A stretch of DNA of 64,000 bases, taken from Tretioscincus oriximinensis (Eukaryota > Chordata > Lepidosauria > Squamata > Gymnophthalmidae). This document shows positions 24,240 to 34,560 of the stretch, one piece after another. How positions within the stretch are numbered: position 1 is the first letter of the stretch; every line of letters starts with the position of its first letter. Location of the stretch: assembly GCA_022410635.1 (NCBI GenBank), contig JAJVDF010000001.1, positions 13,533,976 through 13,597,975 on the forward strand. Reading direction: 5' to 3'. The notes under the pieces were generated by a model, which saw only the letters and a list, made by a program, of their open reading frames with translations, made no database searches and was not told where the DNA came from. Made by a program: the position numbers and the translations under genes.

Positions 24240-24412
24240 CATCTCAGGACAGAGCTTGGTCATCCACATGCCAGTATAAACTAGCATGTGGTTGGCAGGC
24301 TCCTATTCTGAGGCACAGTACAGGATCAGGCTCCGTGTGGATGTAGCCTTTCTCCTCTATAACACAGGTTTTACTTTATATATTTATTATTTTTTCACCA
24401 AAAAAGGAAAGG
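24240..24412 (+). repeat. Interspersed repeat, copy 1 of 2
   Basis: TGGCAGGCTCCTATTCTGAG through TTTTTCACCAAAAAAGG is closely similar to 30541-30672, 6.3 kb away in the same orientation. The family is not recognised. Confidence 0.7.
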
Positions 24413-24605
24413 TACAGCCTATTTACAATCCGTACATATTCCTTTTTTACCCTTCCCTCCTACCCCACCCTCTCCCCTTGGAGGTGAAATCAGGCTTCCG
24501 TGAATAAAAAGGTTCTATTATAGGCATTGCAACGAAAAATCGGTGAAAATTTATACTTCTTTGCTGTTTAAATCAAAGTCTGTAACAAATAAATCTTTAC
24601 AGCAT

Positions 24606-24735
24606 CTGAAGTAGTAGACGTGTCTACGAAAGCTGTTATTACCTACTTTTCTACTGTTAATCTCTAAGTGCTTCTAGTCCCTTTGCTGGACTTTCTACTA
24701 GACTAACACGGCTATTTCTCTAAGATAAATCTTTA
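24606..24735 (+). repeat. Old vertebrate-type interspersed repeat
   Basis: The segment AGACGTGTCTACGAAAGCT, followed by CTCTAAGTGCTTCTAGTCCC and GCTGGACTT, recurs at 61455-61550 and in reverse at 52690-52825. It resembles a repeat widespread in reptile genomes. Confidence 0.6.
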
Positions 24736-25013
24736 CTTTCTCCCACTTTTCTTTTACATTTGTTAATTGTGGCATAATCCCATTATGATCAACTCTGCAG
24801 GATCTTCTATCAATTGCAATTTTATCCATTATGTAATCATGCCAACGCCGTGTCTTCCATTTAGTTTCATCCTTCTATCCTCTTAGCATTACTAACTGCA
24901 CGCATGAGATCAGATTTTTTATAATTTCCCTTTCCTGTATATTGTGTAGTACTCTGTATAGTTTGTGGTGAGGCCACATTTGGAATACTGTGTTCAATTC
25001 TGGTCGCCACATC

Positions 25014-26028
25014 TCAAGAGGGATTTTTTAAAAAATGAATTTTTATTTAATTTTCAAAAAATTATATAATACAACATAAACAAATATTACATTCCCAGCC
25101 CCCCACCATAGCTATTGAATTCGTCAGTACTTCATGCCTAGAACTCCCAATACCAAATCTTATCAAACTTCTCCAATTTACAGTCCATGTTGTGGATATC
25201 TTAATCCCAGAATACCGTAGTCTTTTTTCTCTTATCATATATCATAAACTCCGAAAGATATTCNTACCATCTTGATGTTGTCCATTGCTGCTTGTCTCTC
25301 TAACCTCTCGCTATTGTAGGTTGGGATGCCCTTACCATATTTTTGCTAAATATTTTAAATGTATAGATAATGTCCCATTATCCATTATAACCATTAGGCA
25401 ATTCTTATTCATCCTTCTAATATTAATATCCAGAATTTCATTTATTTCTACTGCAATTTGATTCCAGTATGGCCTAACTTCAGTGCAGTTAAATAACATA
25501 TGTAACAATGTCCCCCTCTCTATACATCCATGCCAGCACATAGGTGATATGTTGCCCATATGGGACAGTTGTTCTGGAGTGCGGTACCATCTTGATAAGA
25601 TCTTAATTTGGAGTTCTCTAATCTTGTTGTTTTTTATTTCATTAATTTCCACTACCCAGTTTTCCATATCCTCATTTGAAAAATTGGTATCTCCCCTCCA
25701 TTTATTCTTAATTTTCTCCATATTTTCATACTTAATTTGTAATAATGTACGATATATCTTCCCGAGCAATTTCCTATCTCCATTCAATTTGGGGTTAATT
25801 ATTCCCTCAAAGTCACTCCTTTGTCTAGCGATCTCCGTTCTTATACTAGGATGATTTATAAATGCTAACACAGCTATTTCTGGCAACCAGTTTAGATTTT
25901 GAGGATAACATTCCTTTAACTGATGTGCAGTGAATGGGTTTCCATGCAAGTTACATAACTCTAGAAATCTCCTTTTATTTAACCGTTTAAGATAAATAGC
26001 AAGGGATTTCTCCCCAGTCAAGAGGGAT
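25014..26028 (-). mobile_element. L1-type LINE 3' fragment with target duplication
   Basis: TCAAGAGGGAT is present at 25014-25024 and 26018-26028, bracketing the insert. On the minus strand a 247-residue frame (25332-26075) runs into the flank and includes the ORF2 C-terminal region (RWYRTPEQLSHMGNISPMCW). It belongs to the same clade as the copy at 5389-6515. The 3' end (25025-25090) is A/T rich. Truncated at both functional domains. Confidence 0.88.
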
Positions 26029-26357
26029 ATTGTAGAACTAGAGAAGGTGCAGAAAAGGGCAACAAAAATGATCAAGGGTCTGGAGCAACTCCCTTATGAA
26101 GGCAGGATGCAACGTCTGGGCCTCTTCAGCCTCGAAAGGCAACGTTTGAGAGGTGATCTGATTGAAGTGTACAAAATCATGCACGGGATGGACAGAGTGA
26201 ATAGAGAAAAAATGATTTCTCTATCACACAACACTAGGACCAGAGGGCACTCCTTGAAACTGATGGGAAGAAAAGTGAGAACAGAAAAAGGAAAGTATTT
26301 TTTCACCCGGGGGGTCATCGGCCTGTGGAATTTACTTCCTGAAGAGGTAGTGGTAGC

Positions 26358-27146
26358 TGTGGCGTTCGCCATTTTAAAGGTTTGTACTTCTTTTATAAAC
26401 TTACCAGATATCCCAGAGGGAGGGGGGGAGAGCAGGCCTGGGCAGGGGCGTGGCTTCCTGAATCCCTGATTGGGAGGGGGCATGGCTAGAGGAGCCAGGC
26501 AATGGGGCCTCGAATAGCCGGCGGGTCAGCAAATAAAAGGGAAGCTGACCAGGGCTAGAGACCTTTCTGTCGGAGAGACTTGTGGTGTAGCAAGTGGACA
26601 GAGGGGTCCGCTTCTGACCTGCCTCAGAGGGAGGGGGTGGAAGTGTATGCTGGCCTGAAAGAGTCAAAGTGGAGGCTTGGCTTGGGGCTGGAACAAATAA
26701 ATAGACATTGTGCCTGTCTCTTTAAGTTCTGGAAACAAAGATTGCTCTTGCTGGGAGTTTGAGCTTGAGTCAGGCTTACTTTAGAAAAGCCGAAACTTTA
26801 TTATTCTTATCTTCTTTCTATTTCTAATAACAATAAACTTGTTATTTGTTNCAATTCAAATATCTCTTTCTTTCTTTTATTTCTGTAACAACAATAAATA
26901 AGCAGCTACTGGTGGGGGCTGTGAATAAAGCCCCATCACTGAGGTAAACACAGAGGCCTTGTATGTGTTTACCACAGTGATGGGGCTTTATTCACAGCCC
27001 CCACCAGTAGCTGCTTATTTATAGGCCTGAGGATATTACTGTTGCTCCAAGCAGTCATGGGTGCTGGCTTGGGCAACGAGGATATTGTGGCACCCCTAGC
27101 TGGGAGGGTCATCTAATCCTTGGGCCCTCAAGTAGGGGTCGCCACA
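26358..27146 (+). mobile_element. Solo LTR with internal inverted duplication
   Basis: 789 bp starting TGTGGCG and ending CGCCACA, flanked by the 5-bp duplication GTAGC (26353-26357, 27147-27151), as expected of a retroviral-type or Gypsy LTR. AATAAA occurs at about 26831. CAAATAAAAGG at about 26530 may be the TATA region. No internal retroviral genes remain. A 58-bp inverted duplication at 26895-27021 is absent from the sister LTR at 28755-29497. Confidence 0.8.
26895..27021. repeat. Hairpin: 58-bp inverted repeat, 11-nt loop
   Basis: Arms 26895-26952 and 26964-27021 are reverse complements with one mismatch. The sister LTR has one arm only, so the second arm was added by inverted duplication inside this copy. 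Confidence 0.95.
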
Positions 27147-28138
27147 GTAGCTAACAGACAGGACTAGACAGGTTTATGGACACCAAGGGTACTAGAATGG
27201 ATGTCTGGACGTTGCCTCAGGGATGGAGCAACAGGCAGGACTCCTGAGATACCATTTGCAGGGAGTCATGGACAGGTGCATATTTTGCTTTCCTCTGTAC
27301 AGACTGCCCAGGTGAATCTGGTGGGCCTCTGTGTGACACAGAATGCTGGACTACATGGACTCTGGCCTGATCCAGTATGGCTCTTCTTATGTTCTTATTT
27401 TCTTATGTTCTCCTAAGTCTCCTAGATTTGTTGTCATTTTGTTTGATAATGTNAAAATTAATAATTTTATTATTTTACACAACCCAGGTTTTACAGACCA
27501 ANAAGGGAGAAAGAAGTCGAATCAACTTATTTTTCCTCTGATTAACCAATCCTGTTTAAACTGACTGTGGCTTAAATACTGCACCAGTTTAAATATATGT
27601 ATGTATATTTAAAGAGCATAGAATGTCATAACGCTCACATATTAAAAATCAAACCAAACAACACACACACATATACATAGGATAAAATAAACACACATTC
27701 AGGGAACTGGCCCCTCTGTCCTCCCTGGAATGATACTTTTATTTTCTAACATTTTTTATTTCACAGAATAATAGAATGATAGAGTTGGAAGGGACCTTCA
27801 GCTTCATTAGGGCCAATTCCCGGCTCAATGCAGGATTCATTAAACTATCCCAGACAGATGGCTGCCTAGCTTCTGTTTACAGACTTCCATCAAAGAATAC
27901 TGATTATCTTTTCTGTCACAATCACTGGTTGAACTCCTTCCTGTCAGAAAGGTTTGTTCTAATACTTAATTTGTATCTACTCCCTTGCTGTTTCATCTCC
28001 CTGTGCAAGTGAGAAATAGGGTTGATTCCTCTGCACCATGAAAGCTCTTTAGATATTTGGAGAGAGCTATCATATCTCAACTCAGTCTTCTCTAATGCAG
28101 GCTAAACATTTCTAGATCTTTTAATTGTTCCTCATAAG

Positions 28139-29528
28139 TAGACTGACCAGATTTTCTGAGGCCCAAATTGGGTAATTAATATTCATACTAATTTGCATAT
28201 TCATAAATATGCAAATTACCCACCAACATGCATTCCCTTCCGAAATTTCCGGCCAAGAAATCTGTGAAGTGTGTGAGAATTTTTTTAAGCGTGTGAGAAT
28301 TTTTAAACTGAGAATTTTTAGAGTACATCAGAATTTTTTAATTTTTTTACAAAGGGGAGGGTGCCTTCAGGAGCTGGCTCCGGTTGCAAGAAACCCCTAG
28401 TGGTGGTGTAGTGTATTGTTTTTTAAAAAAAATCATTTATTTTTTACTGAGCGTAGGGTGTCTTCAGGAGCTGGCCCCAGTTGCCAGAACCCTCTAGTGG
28501 TGATGCAGTGATTTAAAAAAAATGAAAAAAAATCAAGTGTGCAAGAAATATTTGAAGTTTGTGAGAATTTTTATTTTTAACTGGGGTGACAGTGCCTTCA
28601 GGAACTGGCCCCAGATGCCAGAGTCCCCTAGTAATAGTACAGTGATTTTTTCCCCCAAAAAAATCTTTTTTAATTATTTCCTTAGCAAAAACTGGGGAAA
28701 TGCTCCCTTCCCCCCCGGGAGGGCAGGGTAGACACCCAAAAAAACAGGTACCCCCTGTGGCGACCCCTACTTGAGGGCCCTACTATTCGATGACTCTCAC
28801 AGTCAGGGGNGCCACAATATCCACCCTGTTGCCCAAGCCAGCACCCACGACTGCTTGCAGCAACAGTACTATCCTCAGGCCTACACAAGGCCTCAGTTTA
28901 CCTCAGGATGAGGGCTTTATTCACAGCCCCCACCAGTAGCGTGCTTAATTTTGTGGTTACAGAAATAAAGAAAGAGAGAGATGTTTGAAATGAATCAAAT
29001 AACAAGTTTATTATTTACAAACAAGGAATAGAAGAAAAATTAGAATAATAAAGCTTCGGCTTTTATCAAGTAAGCCTGACTCAAGCACACACACACCAAG
29101 CAAGTGCAACATTAGTTGCCAGATCCTTAAAGAGACAGGCCCTGTGTCACTTTATTTGTTCCAGCCCCAAGTCAAGCCTCAGCTTTGACTCCTTCAGGCC
29201 TACATACACTTCCACCCCCTCCCTCTGAGGCAGATCAGAAGCGGACCCCTCTGTCCACTTGCTACATCACAAGTCCCCGACAGAAAGGCCTCTAGCCCTG
29301 GTCAGCTTCCCTTTTATATGTTGACCAGCTGGCTACTCGAGACCCCATTGGCTGGCTCCTCCAGCCATGCCCCCTCCCAAACAGGGAACCAGGAAGCCAC
29401 GCCCCTGCCCAGGCCTGCTCTTCCCCCCTCCCTCTGGGATATCTGCTAAGTTTATAAAAGAAACACAAACCTCAAAATGGAGGACGCCACACACACAACC
29501 CCAAAAAAGGGGACATCTGGTCAGCCTA
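28139..29528 (-). mobile_element. MITE of the TAGACTGACCAGAT family, copy 2
   Basis: Ends TAGACTGACCAG (28139) and CTGGTCAGCCTA (29528) form the inverted repeats. The flanks TCATAAG and TCATAGG form a 7-bp target duplication with one mismatch. Three internal repeats of the CTAG-TGGTG..CAGTG..CTGGCCCC block are visible. The element is split by a 743-bp LTR (28755-29497). Confidence 0.82.
28755..29497 (-). mobile_element. Solo LTR, sister of 26358-27146
   Basis: The same LTR in reverse, carrying the homologous GGGCTTTATTCACAGCCCCC, CTTCCACCCCCTCCCTCTGAG and CCACGCCCCTGCCCAGGCC segments. It is flanked by ACCCC (28750-28754 and 29498-29502). Its terminus has a small CA expansion. Confidence 0.82.
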
Positions 29529-29960
29529 TCATAGGACATGATGCAGCAGGCTCATCAACATCTTGGTAGTTATCCTCTGAACCTGCTTCAAATTATTATT
29601 GTTCTTTTTAAATTGTGTGCCCAGAACTGGACACAGTGCTCTAGGTAAGGTCTCACCAAGCTGNAGCAGAGAAATGCATACCCTATGCTATGCCATGTGC
29701 TATGCACATTAGACCCTTTTCTGGAAGAAAACAAGGCCTAGTGCTGGTTGAGCCTATGCTTCTCTTAATATAGCCAAGATTGTCTCTTTTGCAGCTGCTT
29801 CACAGTATTGATTTATATTCAGTCTGTGATCTACAAGTACATACATGACTTTTTTTTACATTTGTTGCTGCTCAGCCAGATTTCTCTCATTCAGTATATC
29901 TTTTTTTGTTTTTCATTATCATCAGTGTTCCTTGAATCAGTGCCTGATTCTTTCCAGAAA

Positions 29961-30540
29961 ACAGGATAGCAGCTGTCATAATTTGCCATCTATGCTGATA
30001 TTTTAAATTGATGGTTTAGCCCATCAACCTTATTCTTCCATTTTAAAAAAGAAAAACCACAAGTAGGTATTTCCATCCTTTTGTTATAACTATGTTTACA
30101 ACTCTTATTACCCGTTTTATAATACATCCATCCTCTACTACCATTATGAACGTAGAAGATGTAAGGGAGATAATGAATTACTGAAACATTTCTTTCGAAA
30201 CACTTCCCTTTTCTGAGAAAGTTTCTAAGTACATAAATATTGCATTGGGTCAGTCGTCAATATTTTAGAAGCTGGTATTTTATTGAGTTACATAACCTTT
30301 ACTCTGGAAACTGACAGCTGGGCAACAAAAATGGATTTGCTATGTTCTCGTGGTATCAGAAAGACTGATATTTCAAAACAGGAAAAGCTTACATGTCACC
30401 TAATGATAGAAGGAGATGGGAACTTGCTGTTGGATACTACCAAGTTATGGCCAATCTGGGTTGTCTGCAGAGGCACCATTAAGAGAAAAGTTCAAAAGCT
30501 GGCTTGAAATGCAAAATATTTTTNAAAAAATAATGGCAAT
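29961..30540. other. No recognised feature
   Basis: No gene or clear repeat is seen. Open frames here are short and unsupported. Confidence 0.4.
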
Positions 30541-30672
30541 TGGTCCCATGTGGCTGGCAGACTCCTATTCTGAGGGACAGCCCAGGATATGGCTCCGTGT
30601 GGATGTAGCCTTCCTCTTCTACAACCCAGGTTTTACTTTATATATTTATCATTTTTTCACCAAAAAAGGGGA
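30541..30672 (+). repeat. Interspersed repeat, copy 2 of 2
   Basis: Sister of 24280-24412: TGGCAGACTCCTATTCTGAG through TTTTTCACCAAAAAAGG. Confidence 0.7.
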
Positions 30673-30689
30673 AAGTACATCTGTACACG

Positions 30690-31640
30690 AAGGAAAACAA
30701 AATGAAAACAGAGTCAAATTTTATTTTGTTGGGCTGAAAGATCACTGCAGATAGCAATTGTAGCTATGAAATTAAAAGGCGCTTGCCCCTTGGAAGGAAA
30801 ACTATGGCAAACTTGCACAGCGTATTAAAAAGCAGAGGCATCACCCATGCTGACAAAGCTCCATATAATCAAAGATATGGCTTTCTCACTGCCAGCAAGA
30901 GTTGAATGATAAATAAGTTTGAGTACAAAAGAACTAACACTTTTGAACTGTGGTGCTNGAGGCGATTTTTGAGAGTTCCTTGGATGGAAAATTTTGTACT
31001 ATTTTTTATTATTATTATTACTGTTGGCCGCCCAGAGACCTTTGGGTATAGGCAGGGTATAGGTATAAATAAATAAGTAAATAAGACCAACTACACCAAA
31101 TACTAAAATAAATTACTCGTAACTGCTCATTGAATGAACAAATTCTGGAGCTGAACTCAAGTTTTTTGGCTCTTAAAGAGATGATAGTATTATTGGAAAA
31201 CACCCTGATGCTGAGAAGGATTGAAGAGAGGAAGGGGGAAGGAGCAAGGAGAAAAGAGAAGGGAGGAGAAAGGAAAAAGGAGGAGAAGGGAGGAGAAGAA
31301 GGAGAANNNNNNNNNNNNNNNNNNNNNNNNNNNNNNNNNNNNNNNNNNNNNNNNNNNNNNNNNNNNAGAAGAAGAAGAAGAAGAAGAAGAAGAAGAAGAA
31401 GAAGAAGAAGAAGAAGAAGAAGAAGAAGAAGAAGAAGAAGAAGAAGAAGAAGAAGAAGAAGGAGGAGGAGGAGGAGGAGGAGGAGGAGGAGGAGATGATG
31501 ATGGATAGTGTCTCATAAGGACAAACATGAGCTTGGCTAGAACCTAGGAGACAGTGGAGGACGGACAGGCCTGGCATGCTATGGTCCATGGGGTTATGAC
31601 TTAATAAGATATGACAAAACAATTAAACAACAAAAGGCAT
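30690..31640 (+). mobile_element. BovB (RTE) LINE, 3' end
   Basis: Coding remnants AGTCAAATTTTATTTTGTTG, then GGGCTGAAAGATCACTGCAG and TATTAAAAAGCAGAGGCATC follow the BovB ORF2 C-terminal order. After an interruption come GGAAAACACCCTGATGCTGA (31195) and the 3' end AGTGGAGGACGGACAGGCCT, GTCCATGGGGTTATGACTTA, CAATTAAACAAC. It contains an L2-type tail at about 31020-31086 and the GAA array at 31215-31494. Confidence 0.85.
31215..31494. repeat. GAA/GGA expansion with assembly gap
   Basis: A-G-only purine strand: GGA/GAA mixtures, 60 Ns (31307-31366), about 90 bp of pure (GAA)n, then (GGA)n and GATGATG. The long Glu, Arg and Ser frames are by-products of the repeat. Confidence 0.95.
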
Positions 31641-32074
31641 TCTACATCTGGAAATTTGAGGGGCTAGGGAGTCACTTCTGCAGATTCTGGACAAAAAGGA
31701 AAGAAAGCATCTGGGAAGCACAAGGCTTCCAGCAATCTCAAACTCTCAGAAATGCCAAAATCTATCAAAAAGGCTCAACTATACAGAAAAAAGGAGTTCT
31801 TAGAAAGATTTTAACCAAAGAAAAAGATCTAAGGAAACCAACTTGATCATTATCTCAAAGAAGTAACTGTGTTAATCTATGTCAGAATTTACAGCAAGGA
31901 GTTATTATAGTATCATATGCTTTTACGATACTTTTACCTTCAAACTATTTCACACTTGAAGATTAAGCTTAATCCATGTATGTTTGTTTTTTCAGAACTA
32001 AACTTTGGGTTGTTAAACATCCTAGAAGAAGGTAATCCCAGTTTTATTTATCTATCCATGGATTCCATGAAAAT

Positions 32075-32180
32075 CAAAAGTGTTTTATTCTTCGGGCAAA
32101 AAAAACTTTGTAAGCCACTTTGTGTCCCTTCGGGTAAGAAAAGCAGGGTATAAAAACCCTGTTCTTCTTCTTCTTCTTAA
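32075..32180 (+). mobile_element. SINE 3' tail
   Basis: TTTGTAAGCCACTTTGTGTC, CCTTCGGGTAAGAAAAGCAG and GGTATAAAAACC are followed by (TTC)n, the same tail as at 13649-13850. Confidence 0.65.
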
Positions 32181-32214
32181 TCCATCATTGTGCTTTTAAA
32201 TGAACAACATGGGT

Positions 32215-32330
32215 CATTTCATCTTCATGGTTGACAATGCTCCAGCTCATCAAGGCTGCATCATTAGGGAACGGCTGAGGGGTGCCCCTCAAGAAGAGTG
32301 GAATTGCACGCCTCAGTAGTCAATAACTTG
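32215..32330 (+). mobile_element. DDE transposase fragment, possibly Tc1/mariner
   Basis: One frame reads HFIFMVDNAPAHQG followed by about 20 residues to a stop. DNAPAH is the kind of motif that surrounds the second catalytic Asp of IS630/Tc1/mariner-type transposases. No upstream or downstream domain is readable, so this is a relic. Confidence 0.4.
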
Positions 32331-32599
32331 GCTTGTGGGTACTATGTGACGTCATTGTGAAGCTGTAATTGATGCTCAGGACTACATGGCACATTATTGA
32401 AAAAATGCCATTTTTGTTTGGGCTATGCTTTCCACTGTTGTTGGCTTTTTATTCAATAAATTGCTGGAGATGAGGAAAACACCATTGCGTGATCTGACTG
32501 AAATGCCCTACTTTCAAGATGCAATATCACTGTAGAGTGTTAATCTCAAATTTTCCATAGCTGTCGCCCAACAGCCACATATTCCTAACTTTTTGTGAA

Positions 32600-32814
32600 T
32601 AGTATATTTATGAATGAATTTTGGAATTTACATCCCGCCCTTCACCAAAGTTCCCAGGACAGCTAACAGAAAATTAAAAGCAACAAAAAAACACATCAAT
32701 AAAACATTTCAAAAAGCCATACCCTCCCGCACCCACCCTGAAAGGACAAATGCAGAGGGAAGCTAGGAGCCTGGGTGAAAGAAGTCATGGGTATGTGTTC
32801 AGTGGAAGGAGCTC
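32600..32814. other. Old LINE or SINE 3' debris
   Basis: GGAATTTACATCCCGCCCTT followed by A-rich segments resembles a decayed LINE 3' end. No gene is seen. Confidence 0.35.
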
Positions 32815-33060
32815 CTGGCTCTCAGGGAACTTGCTTGATTCAACACCTGGTAGCCTCCCGGTTCGATTCCCTACTCCTCCATGAAAGGCAGCTGGGTGAC
32901 CTTGGGCCAGTNACAGTTCTTCGAACTCTCTCAGCCCCACCTACTCCACAGGGTGTCTGTTGTGGAGAAAGCAACAAATGCTATGTGCGCCACCCTATGG
33001 TTGGCCGCCCTGAGACCTTCGGGTGTAGGGCGGGACACAAGTACAAATAAATAAATATAG
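32815..33060 (+). mobile_element. tRNA-derived SINE with L2-like tail
   Basis: B box GGTTCGATTCC at about 32861, body GCTGGGTGACCTTGGGCCAG, and 3' end GGCCGCCCTGAGACCTTCGG with AAATAAATAAATA. Same family as 11625-11868, opposite orientation. Confidence 0.8.
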
Positions 33061-33063
33061 AAA

Positions 33064-33475
33064 GGAGGGTGTGTGATGGGCATGCTGACTGCATGGTAAC
33101 TTGCCTGCCAAGTGCTAAGATTGTGGATATCACACTGCATCTAGATAGGCTGATGGACAGTGTTGGTGAGGAGTCCTGGAATCTAAATTTAGGTTGCTAG
33201 GCAGAAGATTGAAATCCAGGACCTCTAAGGCAGCACTTTCTAAACTGTTACCTGCTCCATGCGCAGGGCCAGCTAGACAGGCAGAGATTAGACGCTTCAA
33301 TGCGTGGATGAGGCTGTGGTGTCATGAGGAAGGATTTAGATATGTCAGGAACCGGGGGACATTTTGGGACAGGCCACACCTGTACAAAAGNGACGGATTG
33401 CACTGGAATCAAGATGGAACCAGACTGCTGGCGCTTCGTATTAAAAAGGTTGGAGAGCAACTTTTAAACTGATAC
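33064..33475 (+). mobile_element. LINE ORF1 esterase (SGNH) fragment
   Basis: The open frame to 33472 ends in FWDRPHLYK, then GLHWNQDGTRLLALRIKKVG. An Asp-Gly-Leu-His block preceding the final helix is the catalytic Asp/His block of the SGNH esterase found in CR1/L2-type ORF1 proteins. The N-terminal part is missing. It is about 120 bp upstream of another CR1 tail. Confidence 0.6.
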
Positions 33476-33599
33476 TTGGGGGAAAGTCAACAGGAGCTGG
33501 GCAGCATTGAGAAAATGTAAATATAAATGAAATTATTGGGGAACATAATTATATACATATTATATTAGAAGGGGCACTAGACTGTAGGTATTCAAGTAG

Positions 33600-33760
33600 A
33601 AAGCTGTAATGAGTTCTCACAGACAGAACTGGGCGGAAGATTTTGCCTCCTTCTGTTCCAGGCTGCACAGGTGCAACTAGGGGGCCATTATAGAGACAGA
33701 ATGCTGGGCTAGGTGGGCTGTGGCCCGATTCAGCAGGGCTCCTCTTATGTTTTTATGTAC
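33600..33760 (+). mobile_element. CR1 3' end
   Basis: TTTTGCCTCCTTCTGTTCCA, AGACAGAATGCTGGGCTAGG, then CAGCAGGGCTCCTCTTATG..TTATGT form the standard CR1 3' region. Confidence 0.75.
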
Positions 33761-33879
33761 TGAAACCTGCTTGGTCTCTGTAACTGGGTGGAATTAGTCT
33801 AGTCCCCAATGCGTAAGAACAGGATTTTTTCTTTTCCAGCCTCTCCGCATCCCCAGAACGCAGAAATGGGAGTCCAAAG

Positions 33880-34560
33880 TCGATTTCACCTGCAGAAGCT
33901 CCCCGAGCCGCCTTTCCGATCACCCTCTGGAAACTTCAGCGCCCGCCGGGCTGTGACAAATGGCGGAAGCCGCGTGTTCCCCACGGTGACCGGGAGGCGC
34001 CTTCTTCCTCCCCCGATTAGGCTTCCTGCCCAAGCTCCGGAGCTGCCTCGCCTGGACCCATCGATCGGGAAGGAGCTCGAGCGCGCCAGTCCCCTCGTCT
34101 CCATGCTGTATCACACCACGATCGCAGCCGTGACGCCGCCGGGCGCCTTCCAAAAAGCGAAAGCGAAAGCAGGAGGAGGCCCACCAGGAGCCTCTACCTA
34201 CGATGGACTTCACGGCGCCCGCCCGTCGGTGACAGTGCCAGCCCTTGGGCGCATAGAGGGCGACGCGCGCCCCGGACCGGGCAAGGGTCCCGCCCTGCCC
34301 CATGGCCCACCTGCTCTGGCCACTGTCGCTGCTCTGTGGCCTGGCCACGGCGACAACTAGCAGCCCCGAGCACTGCAAGCTGGCTGTCCTGGCCACAGGT
34401 AAGCAGCTCCCACGGCCCCGCCTNCCCCCTTGCCTGCCAGCGCCCGCACACCTAGGATCGCCTTCGCCCTAGTGGCGCATCTCGCAGCCCTGCGCGACGC
34501 TTCCCAGCTAGCCTCGCCTCCCTGTCCCTCCCTTAGGTTCAGGCCAGGGGTTCCCCTGCA
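33880..34560. promoter_or_regulatory. CpG-rich promoter of IL15RA
   Basis: A G+C-rich block with many CG dinucleotides, unlike the A/T-rich surroundings, surrounds the first coding exon. There is no TATA box just before it, as usual for CpG-island promoters. A long open frame across it (33809-34360) reflects low stop density in GC-rich DNA. Confidence 0.65.
34302..34398 (+). CDS. IL15RA: IL15RA exon 1: signal peptide
   Basis: The ATG at 34302 in CCCCATGG context starts a hydrophobic leader MAHLLWPLSLLCGLATA, then a short polar segment with one Cys. Donor ACAG|GTAAGC at 34399. The 5' UTR start is not determined. Confidence 0.88.

Larger units (their letters stand above)
24955..27410 (+). mobile_element. 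CR1 LINE split by an L1 and an LTR
   Basis: CR1 sequence occurs at 24965-25024, 26018-26357 and 27147-27410. Read together, these follow the usual order: GAGGCCACATTTGGAATACT, then AGAAAAGGGCAACAAAAATG, SLSHNTRTRGHSLKLMGRKV, NLLPEEVVV, and the 3' region. The interruptions are an antisense L1 and a solo LTR, each with a target-site duplication. Confidence 0.88.
27765..29960 (-). mobile_element. CR1 LINE split by a MITE that holds an LTR
   Basis: CR1 in antisense at 27765-28138 and 29529-29960, with the same order as 36331-36960 (ATAGAGTTGGAAGGGACC, GGATTCATTAAACTATCCC, TTAATTGTTCCTCATA, then TGTGTGCCCAGAACTGGACA). The interruption is the MITE at 28139-29528. Strongly decayed. Confidence 0.85.

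Noticed and set aside
31130..31622. Long poly-Glu, poly-Arg, poly-Ser and poly-Phe frames
   Set aside because: Simple GAA/GGA repeat read in different frames, crossing an N gap.
33809..34360. 183-codon frame across the IL15RA promoter
   Set aside because: GC-rich DNA with few stops; the true first exon is in a different frame at 34302.
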